From: Berkiella sp050247135
GTDB taxonomy: Bacteria > Pseudomonadota > Gammaproteobacteria > Berkiellales > Berkiellaceae
Length of the DNA: 64,000 bases
Assembly (NCBI GenBank): GCA_050247135.1
Contig: JBFWUT010000002.1
Span: forward strand, 62,001 to 126,000
Direction: 5' to 3'
Shown: in pieces, positions 1 to 8,805 of the stretch
Layout of the letters: each line of letters starts with the position of its first letter
Position numbering within the stretch: the first letter of the stretch is position 1
Made by a program: the position numbers and the translations under genes
Notes under the pieces: generated by a model
Seen by the model: only the letters and a program-made list of their open reading frames with translations
Database searches by the model: none
What the model was told of the DNA's origin: nothing

Positions 1-2
1 CG

Positions 3-992
3 AATCATCCCAACGGCGGACATTCCGCAACCATCACCCATGAGCATAAAACCAAAATCGCCTTTTTATGGCTGGCGGCATCGGACACAAATAGGCCCGT
101 ACCAGAAGGCTATACTCGGGCACAATTAAAACAGGTATTTGCTGAACTGATTTTAGCTGGCGCAGGGCGCGGTCATAACTGGGATCAAACCCGCGTTAAA
201 ACCAAGCAAGTTAAAAATAAAACCACCCAAGCCATAGAAACGGTTACTGTCACTCGTAAACAGAAAAACGAAATAACCGGCCATGATCAAGAAGTGCCCG
301 TGATGGAAGAGTATGATGATGGTTTACCAGATAACCCAACCTGTGGCTGGGGCGTTTCACAATGGGTAACGCAATTCTTAACCATTATTGCCAATGACAG
401 CCCAGAGTCGCGTCCATTGTCGGTTCAGATTATCCGCAATAAATTCCAATCAGCCCTGATTGCTGAGGGTGGTCATAAAGAAGCCATCTTTAATAAGCTT
501 AATAGGATGAAGAAAGAAACGCTATTAGCAACCCACGAAGCGATAAGAAATTTAGTCGCTAATGGCGAAGAAGAGCTCGATGCGGCAGAAAAGACATTAC
601 TGGCCCCTCTTGCGTTCTCTAAAGTAACCATTAATGAGATAGTCAATCAATGCAAGACTTTCTTTGGTAGCGCCAGGATCACTGCCAAACAGAACCCGTT
701 ACTTGATTTTCAAGCAACGAAGTTCAACACCTATGAAGAAGTGCTTCGTGAAATGGCAAAAAATCCCTTAGGTTTATTTTATAATGAAATTGACGAAAAA
801 ATAGAAAAACTTAAAAAAGGTCCAGAAGCTAAAAAAGCCAAAACCCCCAGCGCAAACAAGGAAGATACCTTAGGCAAAGTTGTTGTTTTTTCTGAGAAAG
901 CTTTAGGCAAAACAGCCCCTAAAAAGAAGGCTGAAGAAAAGGAAAATAATGACGACAAAAAAGAAAAGAAAGGCTCAGCTAAAAAGCGCTAA
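3..992 (+). CDS. Hypothetical protein, 5'-truncated by the window edge
   Basis: An open frame runs from the first bases of the window to a TAA at 990-992 with no stop, so the true start lies to the left; a GTG at 294 is only an internal codon. About 329 residues are visible. The early part has a Trp/Leu-rich segment (FLWLAASD) and a Gly-Arg-Gly-His motif followed by Asn-Trp-Asp. The middle is mostly helical and the last 60 residues are a highly charged Lys/Glu/Ala-rich tail. I do not recognise a catalytic family. The LWLA...GYT...RG-N pattern reminds me of the C-terminal regions of large hypothetical or effector proteins in Legionellales, but that is recollection, not proof. A strong hairpin terminator follows immediately. 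Confidence 0.75.
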   Translation, partial: NHPNGGHSATITHEHKTKIAFLWLAASDTNRPVPEGYTRAQLKQVFAELILAGAGRGHNWDQTRVKTKQVKNKTTQAIETVTVTRKQKNEITGHDQEVPVMEEYDDGLPDNPTCGWGVSQWVTQFLTIIANDSPESRPLSVQIIRNKFQSALIAEGGHKEAIFNKLNRMKKETLLATHEAIRNLVANGEEELDAAEKTLLAPLAFSKVTINEIVNQCKTFFGSARITAKQNPLLDFQATKFNTYEEVLREMAKNPLGLFYNEIDEKIEKLKKGPEAKKAKTPSANKEDTLGKVVVFSEKALGKTAPKKKAEEKENNDDKKEKKGSAKKR

Positions 993-994
993 GC

Positions 995-1026
995 AAAAAA
1001 GCCCCACTTAAGTGGGGCTTTTTTTT
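995..1026. terminator. Bidirectional rho-independent terminator
   Basis: An A-run, the stem GCCCCACTT/AAGTGGGGC and a T-run form a classic hairpin. It sits between the converging hypothetical gene and cydB, and the T/A tracts on both sides let it serve either strand. The cydB stop codon overlaps its T-run. Confidence 0.9.
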
Positions 1027-2041
1027 AATGATACCCTTCTCCAGCTCGGACCTTGCCACGAAACGTCCAGTAAACGAAAACGGTATAGCCCAAAATCATC
1101 GGTAGCAATATTAAGGTTCCTAGCAGTAAAAAGAGTTGCGACTCCGGCACCGCTGCGGCTTGCCATACCGTTAAGGTCGGTGGCACCAAGTAGGGCACAT
1201 TGGAAATCACTAATCCAATATAAGCCAGTAAGAATAACGCGACCGAGCTATAAAAAGCTTGTGAGACATGTCGCTCGTCTTTGATCCCGAGCCAACAAAG
1301 GATAACTAACAGTCCCGTGAGGACTGGCACCGGAAATAAGTAAAAGAAATTGGGCAAGGTAAACCACAATTCTTTAATTCTGGGAATAATCAGCGGCGTC
1401 CAGATACTGACAATCACGATAATACTAAACAAAGCCACTAAAAAAGGTTTTGCTAACTGTCGCGCGCGCTGTTCAACTTCGCCTTCGGTTTTCATAATCA
1501 GCCACGTTGCCCCAAGTAAGGCATAGCCACAACATAAGCCTAGCCCGCAAGTGATACTAAAGGGAGTAAGCCAATCTAAAGGTCCACCGGCAAATTGGTT
1601 GTTGACCACTTTAATCCCTTGCAATAACCCACCTAACGCCAAGCCTTGAGAAAAGGCGGCGACTAACGAGCCTAAAGTAAAGGCGACGTTCCATTTAAAA
1701 TGGTGAGGTTTGGCTACCCAACGAAATTCAAAGGCGACACCGCGAAACACTAAGGCCAGTAGCATGATGGTGATTGGCAAATACAGCGCCGGCATAATGA
1801 TCGCGAACGCTTTAGGAAAAGCCACCCATAAGCCACCACCGCCCAATATTAACCAGGTTTCATTGCCATCCCAAAAAGGAGCGACTGAGTTCATCATTTG
1901 ATCATGCGCACTTTCCGTTTTGAAAAAGGGATATAAAATGGCCACCCCCAAATCAAAGCCATCCAAAATCACATAGAATGCTACCGCCGTGCCGATCAAG
2001 ATTGCCCAAATTAACGGTAAACCAAATTCAATTAAGTTCAT
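1025..2041 (-). CDS. cydB: Cytochrome bd-type quinol oxidase subunit II (CydB/CioB)
   Basis: Subunit II of the membrane terminal oxidase that passes electrons from quinol to O2. The 338-residue protein opens with the family signature around residues 24-34 (FYVILDGFDLG) and has about eight hydrophobic segments. Its length matches the shorter CioB-type subunits rather than the ~379-residue E. coli CydB. The start overlaps the end of cydA by 4 bases (ATGA), so the two are translationally coupled. No small cydX-like gene follows; the terminator begins at the stop codon. Expected to act in the inner membrane under low oxygen or respiratory inhibition. Confidence 0.95.
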   Translation of the reverse strand: MNLIEFGLPLIWAILIGTAVAFYVILDGFDLGVAILYPFFKTESAHDQMMNSVAPFWDGNETWLILGGGGLWVAFPKAFAIIMPALYLPITIMLLALVFRGVAFEFRWVAKPHHFKWNVAFTLGSLVAAFSQGLALGGLLQGIKVVNNQFAGGPLDWLTPFSITCGLGLCCGYALLGATWLIMKTEGEVEQRARQLAKPFLVALFSIIVIVSIWTPLIIPRIKELWFTLPNFFYLFPVPVLTGLLVILCWLGIKDERHVSQAFYSSVALFLLAYIGLVISNVPYLVPPTLTVWQAAAVPESQLFLLLGTLILLPMILGYTVFVYWTFRGKVRAGEGYH

Positions 2042-3456
2042 ATCACAGCACCCCCCTCAAAGGACTCACGTGCAGAATCTTGTGCAGCCGATAAAGGACG
2101 GTTTGGCAGCGCCGCCGCCCCATCATCCGGTTTAGGTGCAATAGCAGCGCCAGTTGGACCCTTTTTAATCATTTTACGGATGTAAAGTATCCCAGTGGAA
2201 AAGACCACCGAATAAACAAAGACAAACAAGGCAAGGGATATCGCTACACTCAAACCATCGACTGGAGAAACCGCGTCCGCTGTTCGTAATATGCCATGAG
2301 CTATCCACGGTTGTCGGCCACTTTCTGTCACCATCCAACCGGCCAAAATCGCGACAAAACCTAGCGGCCAACTGTGCCCTGCCGTCCATAAAAAGAAACG
2401 GTTAGTAAATAAATGCTTCGTTAGCCATAACAAACCGCCTAATAGGCCTAGCGCAATCAAAAATAAACCAATGCCGACCATGATACGAAAAGAGAAAAAG
2501 ACGGATAATAGTGGAGGTCTATCTTCTTTGGGCACATCTAACAAACCAGGAAATAATCCATCCCATTGATGGGTAACGATAAGGCTGCCTAATTTAGGAA
2601 TAGCTATTTCATACAGATTTTTTTCCAACTTGGCATCAGGAATAGCGAATAACACTAAATCTGCTGGAGTACTGCCATCCCAATGCGCTTCAATCGCCGC
2701 CAGTTTTGTAGGCTGATATTTTGCTGTGTTTAATCCATGCAGATCACCAATATAGGCTTGTAAAGGCGCTAATAAAATCACCATGCCTAACCCCATGCGT
2801 ACCATGGTTTTGGCTTCCTCAACAAAACGCTGCACCAGTAGATAGCGTGCACCCACCGCAAGCACCACCACCGAGGTGGTCAAGTAAGCGCCTGTCATCA
2901 TATGCATAAAGCGATAAGGAAAACTGGGGTTAAAAACAATCGCAAACCAATCTTTGGGATACGCAATACCATCAATGACTTCATGCCCTGCCGGGGTTTG
3001 CATCCAACTGTTTGCCGATAAAATCCAAAATCCCGACATACAGGTACCCACAGCCACTAAAATGGCTGATAAGGTGTGAAGCCAAGGTGGAACGCGCTTC
3101 CAACCAAAGAGCATCACCCCTAAAAAGGTGGCTTCTAAAAAGAAAGCCGTCAGTACTTCATAACCGATCACAGGCCCGACCACATTACCGACCACTTCAG
3201 AAAAGTGGCTCCAGTTCGTCCCGAACTGATAAGACAGCACAATGCCTGACACCACCCCCATTGCGAAAGAGACGGCAAAGATCTTGGTCCAAAAGCGGGC
3301 TAAGGTCTGAAAGTGCTCTTTTTTGGTCCATTGCCACATGACTAATAAAGTGGCAATAAAGCCTGAGAGTCCAATAGTAAACACGGGGAAAATAATATGA
3401 AAACTCACCGTAAACCCAAACTGGATACGGCTAAGAAGAAGAGGATCAAATGTCAT
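2038..3456 (-). CDS. cydA: Cytochrome bd-type quinol oxidase subunit I (CydA/CioA)
   Basis: Haem-carrying subunit I, 472 residues with about nine membrane spans. The N-terminus contains the haem-ligand region FGFTVSFHIIFP and a second conserved His lies in the FMHMMTGAY segment. The GWMVTESGRQPW motif typical of the family is present near residue 365. The protein is shorter than E. coli CydA (522), consistent with a short Q-loop of the cyanide-insensitive (Cio) type; that subtype is inference from length. First gene of a two-gene operon with cydB, with which it overlaps by ATGA. Its leader shares the 3457-3658 interval with the divergent TerC gene. Confidence 0.95.
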   Translation of the reverse strand: MTFDPLLLSRIQFGFTVSFHIIFPVFTIGLSGFIATLLVMWQWTKKEHFQTLARFWTKIFAVSFAMGVVSGIVLSYQFGTNWSHFSEVVGNVVGPVIGYEVLTAFFLEATFLGVMLFGWKRVPPWLHTLSAILVAVGTCMSGFWILSANSWMQTPAGHEVIDGIAYPKDWFAIVFNPSFPYRFMHMMTGAYLTTSVVVLAVGARYLLVQRFVEEAKTMVRMGLGMVILLAPLQAYIGDLHGLNTAKYQPTKLAAIEAHWDGSTPADLVLFAIPDAKLEKNLYEIAIPKLGSLIVTHQWDGLFPGLLDVPKEDRPPLLSVFFSFRIMVGIGLFLIALGLLGGLLWLTKHLFTNRFFLWTAGHSWPLGFVAILAGWMVTESGRQPWIAHGILRTADAVSPVDGLSVAISLALFVFVYSVVFSTGILYIRKMIKKGPTGAAIAPKPDDGAAALPNRPLSAAQDSARESFEGGAVI

Positions 3457-3658
3457 GCTTTTTTCTCGATGTAGCTGTGAGTTAAGACCATGAACTGAAA
3501 AAACATTGCTTTTTTGCCCTTAAAAAATACGCCTTTTAAAGCAAATCGGCAAGCTTAATATGATACCCGATTTGATCCTCGGTGAATGGCGCCTGGTCAT
3601 GGTGCCACCCGTATGCTCTATACTTAATCTCATCATCTTGCTTGCTTATGGAGCACAC

Positions 3659-4615
3659 ATGATTTCAATAGGCCAATGGTGGATGTGGCTTATTTTTTTC
3701 GGCATCATCAGCTTAATGATTCTGGCCGACATTTTTTTACTGGGTGGCGGTAAATCCCACCGTGTCTCCACTAAAGAAGCCGCTATTTGGATCAGTGTCT
3801 GGGTCAGTGTCGCCCTCGGCTTTAACCTTGGCTTGTGGATATATTTAAAAGATACCATGGGCCTGCAAGAGGCCAACCTTAAAGCCACTGAGTTCTTAAC
3901 CGGCTATCTGATTGAGCTCTCGCTCTCTGTGGATAATTTGTTCGTTTTTATTTTAATATTTAATTATTTTAAAGTACCGCCTGAATATCAACGCCGCACC
4001 TTGCTGTTTGGGGTACTCGGCGCAATCATAATGCGACTCATTTTCATTACGCTCGGCGTTTATCTTGTTTCCAAGTTTCATTGGATATTATATCTGTTTG
4101 GCGTGTTTCTGGTTTACACCGGATTAAAAATCCTTTTGACGCCTGAAGAACCACCTCATCTTGATAAAAATCCCTTAATTATTTGGGCAAGTAAACATTT
4201 AAGGATCACCAAAGAGTTGGTTAAAGAGCGCTTCTTTGTTAAGCAGAATGGATTACTTTACGTCACTCCCCTTTTTATTATCTTGATGCTCATTGAATTT
4301 AGCGATGTGATCTTTGCCATTGATAGCATTCCGGCGATTTTTGCTATCACCAACGATCCTTTCATTATTTATACATCAAATATCTTTGCTGTCATGGGTT
4401 TGCGCTCCATGTATTTCCTCTTAGCCAGGATGGCTGAGCTATTTCATTATTTAAAATATGGTGTTGCCCTTATTCTGGTCTTTATTGGCTGTAAAATGCT
4501 GGCAGGTTATTGGTTTAAGGTACCCGTCATTATTACGCTGGGCGTGATAGTGCTCACCTTGGGAACCTGCGTTGTAATTAGTCTCTTACACAAGAAAAAA
4601 CCCGCCCCCAATTAA
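3659..4615 (+). CDS. TerC/Alx-family integral membrane protein
   Basis: 318-residue polytopic protein with the TerC signatures ELSLSVDNLFVF and EFSDVIFAIDSIPA, whose acidic residues lie inside membrane helices. Members are linked to Mn2+ export/metalation and tellurite resistance (E. coli Alx and TerC). I chose the ATG at 3659 because GGAG sits 5 bases upstream and the resulting length matches Alx (~320 residues). The frame is open to 3560, but the extra 33 residues do not resemble the family. E. coli alx is controlled by a yybP-ykoY manganese riboswitch; I could not see that element upstream. A TATACT box at 3619-3624 could be a -10. Confidence 0.9.
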   Translation: MISIGQWWMWLIFFGIISLMILADIFLLGGGKSHRVSTKEAAIWISVWVSVALGFNLGLWIYLKDTMGLQEANLKATEFLTGYLIELSLSVDNLFVFILIFNYFKVPPEYQRRTLLFGVLGAIIMRLIFITLGVYLVSKFHWILYLFGVFLVYTGLKILLTPEEPPHLDKNPLIIWASKHLRITKELVKERFFVKQNGLLYVTPLFIILMLIEFSDVIFAIDSIPAIFAITNDPFIIYTSNIFAVMGLRSMYFLLARMAELFHYLKYGVALILVFIGCKMLAGYWFKVPVIITLGVIVLTLGTCVVISLLHKKKPAPN

Positions 4616-4697
4616 ATGGAAGCTGAGTAACTTATATTTAATTCTGGCCCAATATTCCGTATAATTGCCCGATTTCATCACCTCGGAAACAACTCCC

Positions 4698-5339
4698 ATG
4701 GCCATATTGACTGTCAAGCGCTACCCACACCCTGCTTTGCGCAAAATAGCTGCCCCTACTACCGATTTTGGACCTGCCCTAAAAGAAGCGGCGGCTTCCA
4801 TGCTGGAAACCCTTTACAAAGTACAGGGCTGGGGATTAAGTGCTAATCAAGTGGGTCTTGATGAGCGATTATTTGTACTAGACATGGCGCTTGAAAATGT
4901 TGAACCACTTTGCATGGTCAACCCGGTCATCATTGAAAAAGCCAACCCAGTGCTTTCTGATGAAGATTGTTTATCTTTTCCTGGCGTGCATGTGACACAG
5001 GAGCGCGCACGCGATATCACCGTGCAATATCAAGATCTGGATGGCAATCAACAAACTTCGAAGTTCGAGGGGTTACTGGCTTGCGGTATTCAACATGAAA
5101 TTGATTTACTCAATGGGGTTTTAATTATTGATTCATTATCAAAATTAAAACGTGATCGCTTACTCAAACAATACAAAAAAGTACTCACCAGTGGGCACGT
5201 TCATGGGCCACAATGTAACCATGGCCACCACCACGATCATACCCATGAGCATGTTCATGGCCCAGACTGTGATCATGAACACCACGAACATGTTCATGGC
5301 GAACATTGTCAGCACGAACATGAACACGAGCATTCTTAG
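4698..5339 (+). CDS. def: Peptide deformylase with histidine-rich C-terminal extension
   Basis: Removes the formyl group from nascent protein N-termini. The three deformylase motifs are present: GWGLSANQVG (motif 1), EDCLSFPG (motif 2, containing the metal-binding Cys) and QHEIDLLNG (motif 3, HExxx). The core ends near residue 165. It is followed by a ~45-residue tail made almost entirely of His, Glu, Gly and Cys with repeated HVHGP/HxHE units, which is not part of the usual enzyme and looks like a metal-binding arm. I start at the ATG at 4698 (213 residues), which matches the family N-terminus; an upstream ATG at 4665 is in frame. A TATAAT at 4660-4665 is a plausible -10. Motif 2 has Asp where E. 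coli has Gly. Confidence 0.92.
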   Translation: MAILTVKRYPHPALRKIAAPTTDFGPALKEAAASMLETLYKVQGWGLSANQVGLDERLFVLDMALENVEPLCMVNPVIIEKANPVLSDEDCLSFPGVHVTQERARDITVQYQDLDGNQQTSKFEGLLACGIQHEIDLLNGVLIIDSLSKLKRDRLLKQYKKVLTSGHVHGPQCNHGHHHDHTHEHVHGPDCDHEHHEHVHGEHCQHEHEHEHS

Positions 5340-5341
5340 TT

Positions 5342-6055
5342 TTAGTTAAGGAATGACTCCAATATAGGAGGTAATTCGCGCCAGTCCGCAAAAGCCTCCT
5401 GACAACCTATTTCCTTTAATTTTTGAGCTGCTTCAATTTTGTTGTCAGCAAAACCGGTGAAAGCAAAAGTCACTAATCCCGCTGCAAGAGCCGCCTTGGC
5501 ACCCGTCACACTATCTTCTACTGCAAAGCTTTTTTCAGGACTGGCAACCACTTGCTCCATGGCTCGCAAATACACATCGGGCAAGGGCTTTTGCAGTTCG
5601 CCTGCTTCAAAATAACGCGTACCAAATAACGAGGCGAGATCATCACCTTGCTGATTGCTGGCATAACGCATGGCACACAAGGCACGTTGAATAGGATTGT
5701 TTGACACTAACGATAATAACGCTCCTCTTTTTCTTAAGAGGGTCAACGTTTCAATTAGATGAGGCGCCATCGCTATGCCCTCGGGGATGGACTTTAAATG
5801 CTGCATAATACGAGGCTCGCGTGAATCATACAGTGCCGTATAATCCACCTCAATAGCAAAATGTTGGCTCAAATTTTTACACAGCACTTCCCTAGCCTGA
5901 CCATGAAAATAGTGCTTAAACTCTGATAAGGTTAATTCTTTTCCAATCTTTTTAGCGTATAGCGCATTAAAGCGGTCAATTAGCGAGGGAACGGCGTATT
6001 GCTCGGTTGCCATTAATGTATTATCAAAGTCTATAAATAGCCAACAGGTTTGCAT
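5342..6055 (-). CDS. HAD-superfamily phosphatase
   Basis: 237-residue HAD hydrolase. The nucleophile motif is DFDNT near residues 9-13, motif II is SLVSNNP, motif III is the Lys in LQKPLPDVY, and motif IV is the acidic pair in FAVEDSVTGAKAALAAG. This order and the helical cap between motifs I and II match phosphoglycolate phosphatase/beta-phosphoglucomutase-like enzymes; the substrate cannot be assigned. It is the last gene of a leftward operon after a HIT protein (3-base gap), kdsB and a thioesterase. It converges on def with a 2-base gap, and no hairpin terminator is visible there. Confidence 0.85.
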   Translation of the reverse strand: MQTCWLFIDFDNTLMATEQYAVPSLIDRFNALYAKKIGKELTLSEFKHYFHGQAREVLCKNLSQHFAIEVDYTALYDSREPRIMQHLKSIPEGIAMAPHLIETLTLLRKRGALLSLVSNNPIQRALCAMRYASNQQGDDLASLFGTRYFEAGELQKPLPDVYLRAMEQVVASPEKSFAVEDSVTGAKAALAAGLVTFAFTGFADNKIEAAQKLKEIGCQEAFADWRELPPILESFLN

Positions 6056-6058
6056 TCG

Positions 6059-6466
6059 TTATCCTTGAAATGCGATTCTTAATTGCGTGATAAGGTTTTG
6101 TTTGTCTTGGGACAAATAATTCGCTTGTATATGACTATTCCACACTGGGTTTGGCCACGCTTTATCACTTGCAAAACGCGCGATCACATGAATGTGCAGC
6201 TGTGCAACAACATTGCCTAGATTGGCTACATTTAACTTCGTCGGCGAAAAGATAGCGCGCATGATATGAGAAGCACGAGTGATTTCTTGCCATAATTGCC
6301 CCTGGTCAGATAGAGATAAATCAATCAATTCAATCAATTGTGGCTGTCTTGGGATCAATACAATCCAAGGAAAAGCCGCATTGTGGCTAAGACGCACTTG
6401 GCTTAATGGCAAATCACAAATAAAGCTGGAGTCCTGTGCTAATTTAGGGTCTAGTTCAAAATTCAT
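6059..6466 (-). CDS. HIT-domain protein
   Basis: 135-residue histidine-triad protein with the active-site motif QLHIHVIAR (HxHxh) about two thirds along. HIT proteins hydrolyse or transfer nucleotides such as Ap4A or adenosine phosphoramidates. The start chosen is the ATG at 6466, which has an AGGGGA ribosome-binding site and overlaps the end of kdsB by 11 bases. The longer in-frame version would be buried inside kdsB. The third His of the canonical HxHxHxx triad is Ala (HIHVIA), as in some HIT subfamilies, so exact activity is uncertain. Confidence 0.85.
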   Translation of the reverse strand: MNFELDPKLAQDSSFICDLPLSQVRLSHNAAFPWIVLIPRQPQLIELIDLSLSDQGQLWQEITRASHIMRAIFSPTKLNVANLGNVVAQLHIHVIARFASDKAWPNPVWNSHIQANYLSQDKQNLITQLRIAFQG

Positions 6467-7244
6467 TTTCAGTGATCCCCTGCTGATATCGCGCAACAAA
6501 CGCATCATAATCTGCACGGGTATCTACCCCTGGCACCGCTTTAGCGACTACTCCAGCCACAATATCATAGCCGTGCTCTAAGATGCGCAATTGTTCTAAT
6601 TTCTCAGTTAACTCTAACGGCGTCTGCGCTAAAGTCACATAGTGTTGCAAAAATGCTGGAGTATAAGCGTAAATGCCCAAGTGGAGAAAATAGTGTTGCG
6701 GTGAAATCACTTGGCCTTGATGATCTCGGGGATAAGGCACAAGGCTTCGGGAAAAATAAAGTGCTTGATAGCCATTTTCTTTTGCAGCACCGAGCACCGC
6801 TTTGACACAATTGGGATCAACCGGTGAACCCGGACCTACTTTTCGTTCTGGATCAAAACGCGCAACCAGCGTACCCATAGCAGGTTTGGTTTTAAGAGAA
6901 AGCTCGATGAGTAAATCGATATTGCCTGGCTCAAGTTCTGGCTCATCACCTTGCACATTAACGATTAAGTCTACATCTGATAAATGCTTAGCCGCCACTT
7001 CCGCTAGTCTATCCGTGCCGGTGGGATGCCTGGGATCGGTCATAACCACCTCAGCACCAAACTGTTTCACCGCGGTAAAAATACGCTGATCATCCGTTGC
7101 AATCACGACTCTTTGTGCTAGACGCGCTTTTTTAGCTTGCTCGTAAGTATGACGAATAAGAGGCCAACCGGTTTCACTTAAGAGCATTTTTTCCGGCAAT
7201 CGTGTAGATGCCCATCTAGCAGGGATTACTATGGCAACACTCAT
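6456..7244 (-). CDS. kdsB: 3-deoxy-manno-octulosonate cytidylyltransferase (CMP-KDO synthetase)
   Basis: Activates KDO with CTP for lipid A inner-core synthesis. The 262-residue protein starts with the nucleotide-binding signature VIPARWASTRLPEKML and contains the VVVNVQGDEP-like segment (IVNVQGDEPE) and TGTDRLAE typical of KdsB. I chose the ATG at 7244, which has an AGG 8 bases upstream; an in-frame GTG three codons earlier is possible. Within the leftward operon it follows the thioesterase by 45 bases and overlaps the HIT gene. Its presence shows the organism makes a KDO-containing LPS. Confidence 0.95.
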   Translation of the reverse strand: MSVAIVIPARWASTRLPEKMLLSETGWPLIRHTYEQAKKARLAQRVVIATDDQRIFTAVKQFGAEVVMTDPRHPTGTDRLAEVAAKHLSDVDLIVNVQGDEPELEPGNIDLLIELSLKTKPAMGTLVARFDPERKVGPGSPVDPNCVKAVLGAAKENGYQALYFSRSLVPYPRDHQGQVISPQHYFLHLGIYAYTPAFLQHYVTLAQTPLELTEKLEQLRILEHGYDIVAGVVAKAVPGVDTRADYDAFVARYQQGITENEF

Positions 7245-7289
7245 TACTGACACCTTTTAGGATTAATTGAAGCCGATTATAGCGATTTT

Positions 7290-7655
7290 CTAAAGCATTG
7301 GGAACCGAATAGGCTTGCCTTCATTGTTCACTGAAGCTACTGTCGTCTTACCACTTGCCATTAAGGTTTCACCTATAAAAATATCTTGTTCGAATAGGTA
7401 ACGGACTGGGCTTTGTTTGTGTAGATTAACCGTGACCACGAATGCATCTCCGCTTTTTAGCGATCGTTTATAGTCAATCTCAATACGCGTGGCCACTAAG
7501 ACAACATTTTGCGATAACAGCGCTTTAAAATCCGAACCGATATGCTTTAGGTATTCATGCCTGGCATGTTCAAAATAATTGAGATACACCGCATTATTGA
7601 CAATGCCTTGCATGTCACATTCATAATCGCGTACGGTTAACGCCAATTGAAACAT
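7290..7655 (-). CDS. Acyl-CoA thioesterase, 4-hydroxybenzoyl-CoA/YbgC-FadM type
   Basis: 121-residue single hot-dog domain. The N-terminal motif VRDYECDMQGIVNNAVYLNYFEHAR matches the family pattern in which the Asp and the following Gly-hVNN segment form the active site. Length fits YbgC/FadM-like enzymes. An AGGG lies 7 bases before the ATG at 7655; another ATG two codons upstream would leave too little spacing. It is the first gene of the thioesterase-kdsB-HIT-HAD operon. The substrate is probably an acyl-CoA but is not determined by sequence. Confidence 0.85.
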   Translation of the reverse strand: MFQLALTVRDYECDMQGIVNNAVYLNYFEHARHEYLKHIGSDFKALLSQNVVLVATRIEIDYKRSLKSGDAFVVTVNLHKQSPVRYLFEQDIFIGETLMASGKTTVASVNNEGKPIRFPML

Positions 7656-7830
7656 TGCCATACCCTACTCTTCCCAGTTAAATTTATTCATTGTTACCTG
7701 TGCTCACTCACCCCAGTCATGCACCCAAGCGTGCACGACTTGGGATCCGCTCGCTTGGTGCCTTGCCTAAATTCAAACTGGTTCGAGTATCTAGTTTGTT
7801 CCTTAGCTGTGCCAAAAAACACTTTGTTCA

Positions 7831-8805
7831 TTATATCCTCATCCGAGCCCTTTCTGCTATTGTCTGATCCGCATGCTGCTTTAGGCGAGTAAAAGCATAG
7901 TATAAGAAAGAAACGGGCGCCGGTAATATCCAGACGACAGCAGAATTTGTAAGTGCTTCACGCATAGTTTGCGGCACTGCCGGCGGAGCACTTTGATAAT
8001 GACGGGTAATGCGATTATTGAAACTCACTTTGCGAAATTCAGGGTGACGCTTTTGTAATAAAGGTAGTTCCTTGCGCAAAAAGGCTTCATCATGCGTATT
8101 TAATGGATAGGTCTCAAGATGCTGCTGCCAAGTCAACGCAATTTTGTCACGCAAAGAATCATGTAGCCTGGCAAAGAGAGCACCTACTTGAAAAAATCCT
8201 CGACTGTTGGTTAAATCTTTTAAAATAAGCTCTGCCACTTGACTATGGCGGCTTCCCAATTGAGTAATAGCGACTATCGGTAATTCACCGCATTGGGCAA
8301 TATAACGAGACAGATATAGAAAATTCTGCTCAGCCCCTCCTTGCCTTACCATGCGATAGCTAAAATCTAAGCACAAGAAGGGATCGCCTTTGTTATTTAT
8401 TAAAAGATGTTTGCGGATTAAGGCGATTAATACTTCACGATACTCACTCAGAGAATTGCCAGCTTTTAATAATGCGGCCATATCCAGAGCTTGTAGATAA
8501 AATTCATTGGTGAGCATCGCTCTTTTCAACATTTTGAGTGATTGCTGCATATCTTTACTCAATAATACTGATTGCGCCGCTGTCAGTGAATTGATACTTT
8601 GCCAAAGCGCCATAATTTGTGATTTTGATAAATGAAGCTTGAGCTTGTGTAACGTTCTGGTAATACGCAATTTATCATTATTTTTTGCCTTTGCTCGGTA
8701 TCGATAAAGATCAGCAAGTAGATAACTTGCGGCCTGTACTGATTTTTGAATTACCTCAAAGAAAGTTTTATCAATTTTATCACATAAGGTTTTTACGGCT
8801 GACAT
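7831..8805 (-). CDS. Hypothetical protein, predicted helical
   Basis: 324 residues, largely alpha-helical and basic, with no recognised domain. One hydrophobic stretch near the C-terminus (VVWILPAPVSFLYYAF) could be a membrane segment. The start overlaps the end of the upstream 769-residue gene by 26 bases, so the two are almost certainly one transcription unit and may act together. I cannot assign a function. Both genes have few features outside helices and charged residues, as seen in many host-associated Legionellales hypotheticals. Confidence 0.75.
   Translation of the reverse strand: MSAVKTLCDKIDKTFFEVIQKSVQAASYLLADLYRYRAKAKNNDKLRITRTLHKLKLHLSKSQIMALWQSINSLTAAQSVLLSKDMQQSLKMLKRAMLTNEFYLQALDMAALLKAGNSLSEYREVLIALIRKHLLINNKGDPFLCLDFSYRMVRQGGAEQNFLYLSRYIAQCGELPIVAITQLGSRHSQVAELILKDLTNSRGFFQVGALFARLHDSLRDKIALTWQQHLETYPLNTHDEAFLRKELPLLQKRHPEFRKVSFNNRITRHYQSAPPAVPQTMREALTNSAVVWILPAPVSFLYYAFTRLKQHADQTIAERARMRI

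Noticed and set aside
1012..1284. Plus-strand frame over the cydB tail
   Set aside because: It starts inside the terminator and is antisense to a well-recognised oxidase subunit.
3457..3658. yybP-ykoY manganese riboswitch before the TerC-family gene
   Set aside because: The family in E. coli has one, but I could not find the conserved helices or loop sequences here.
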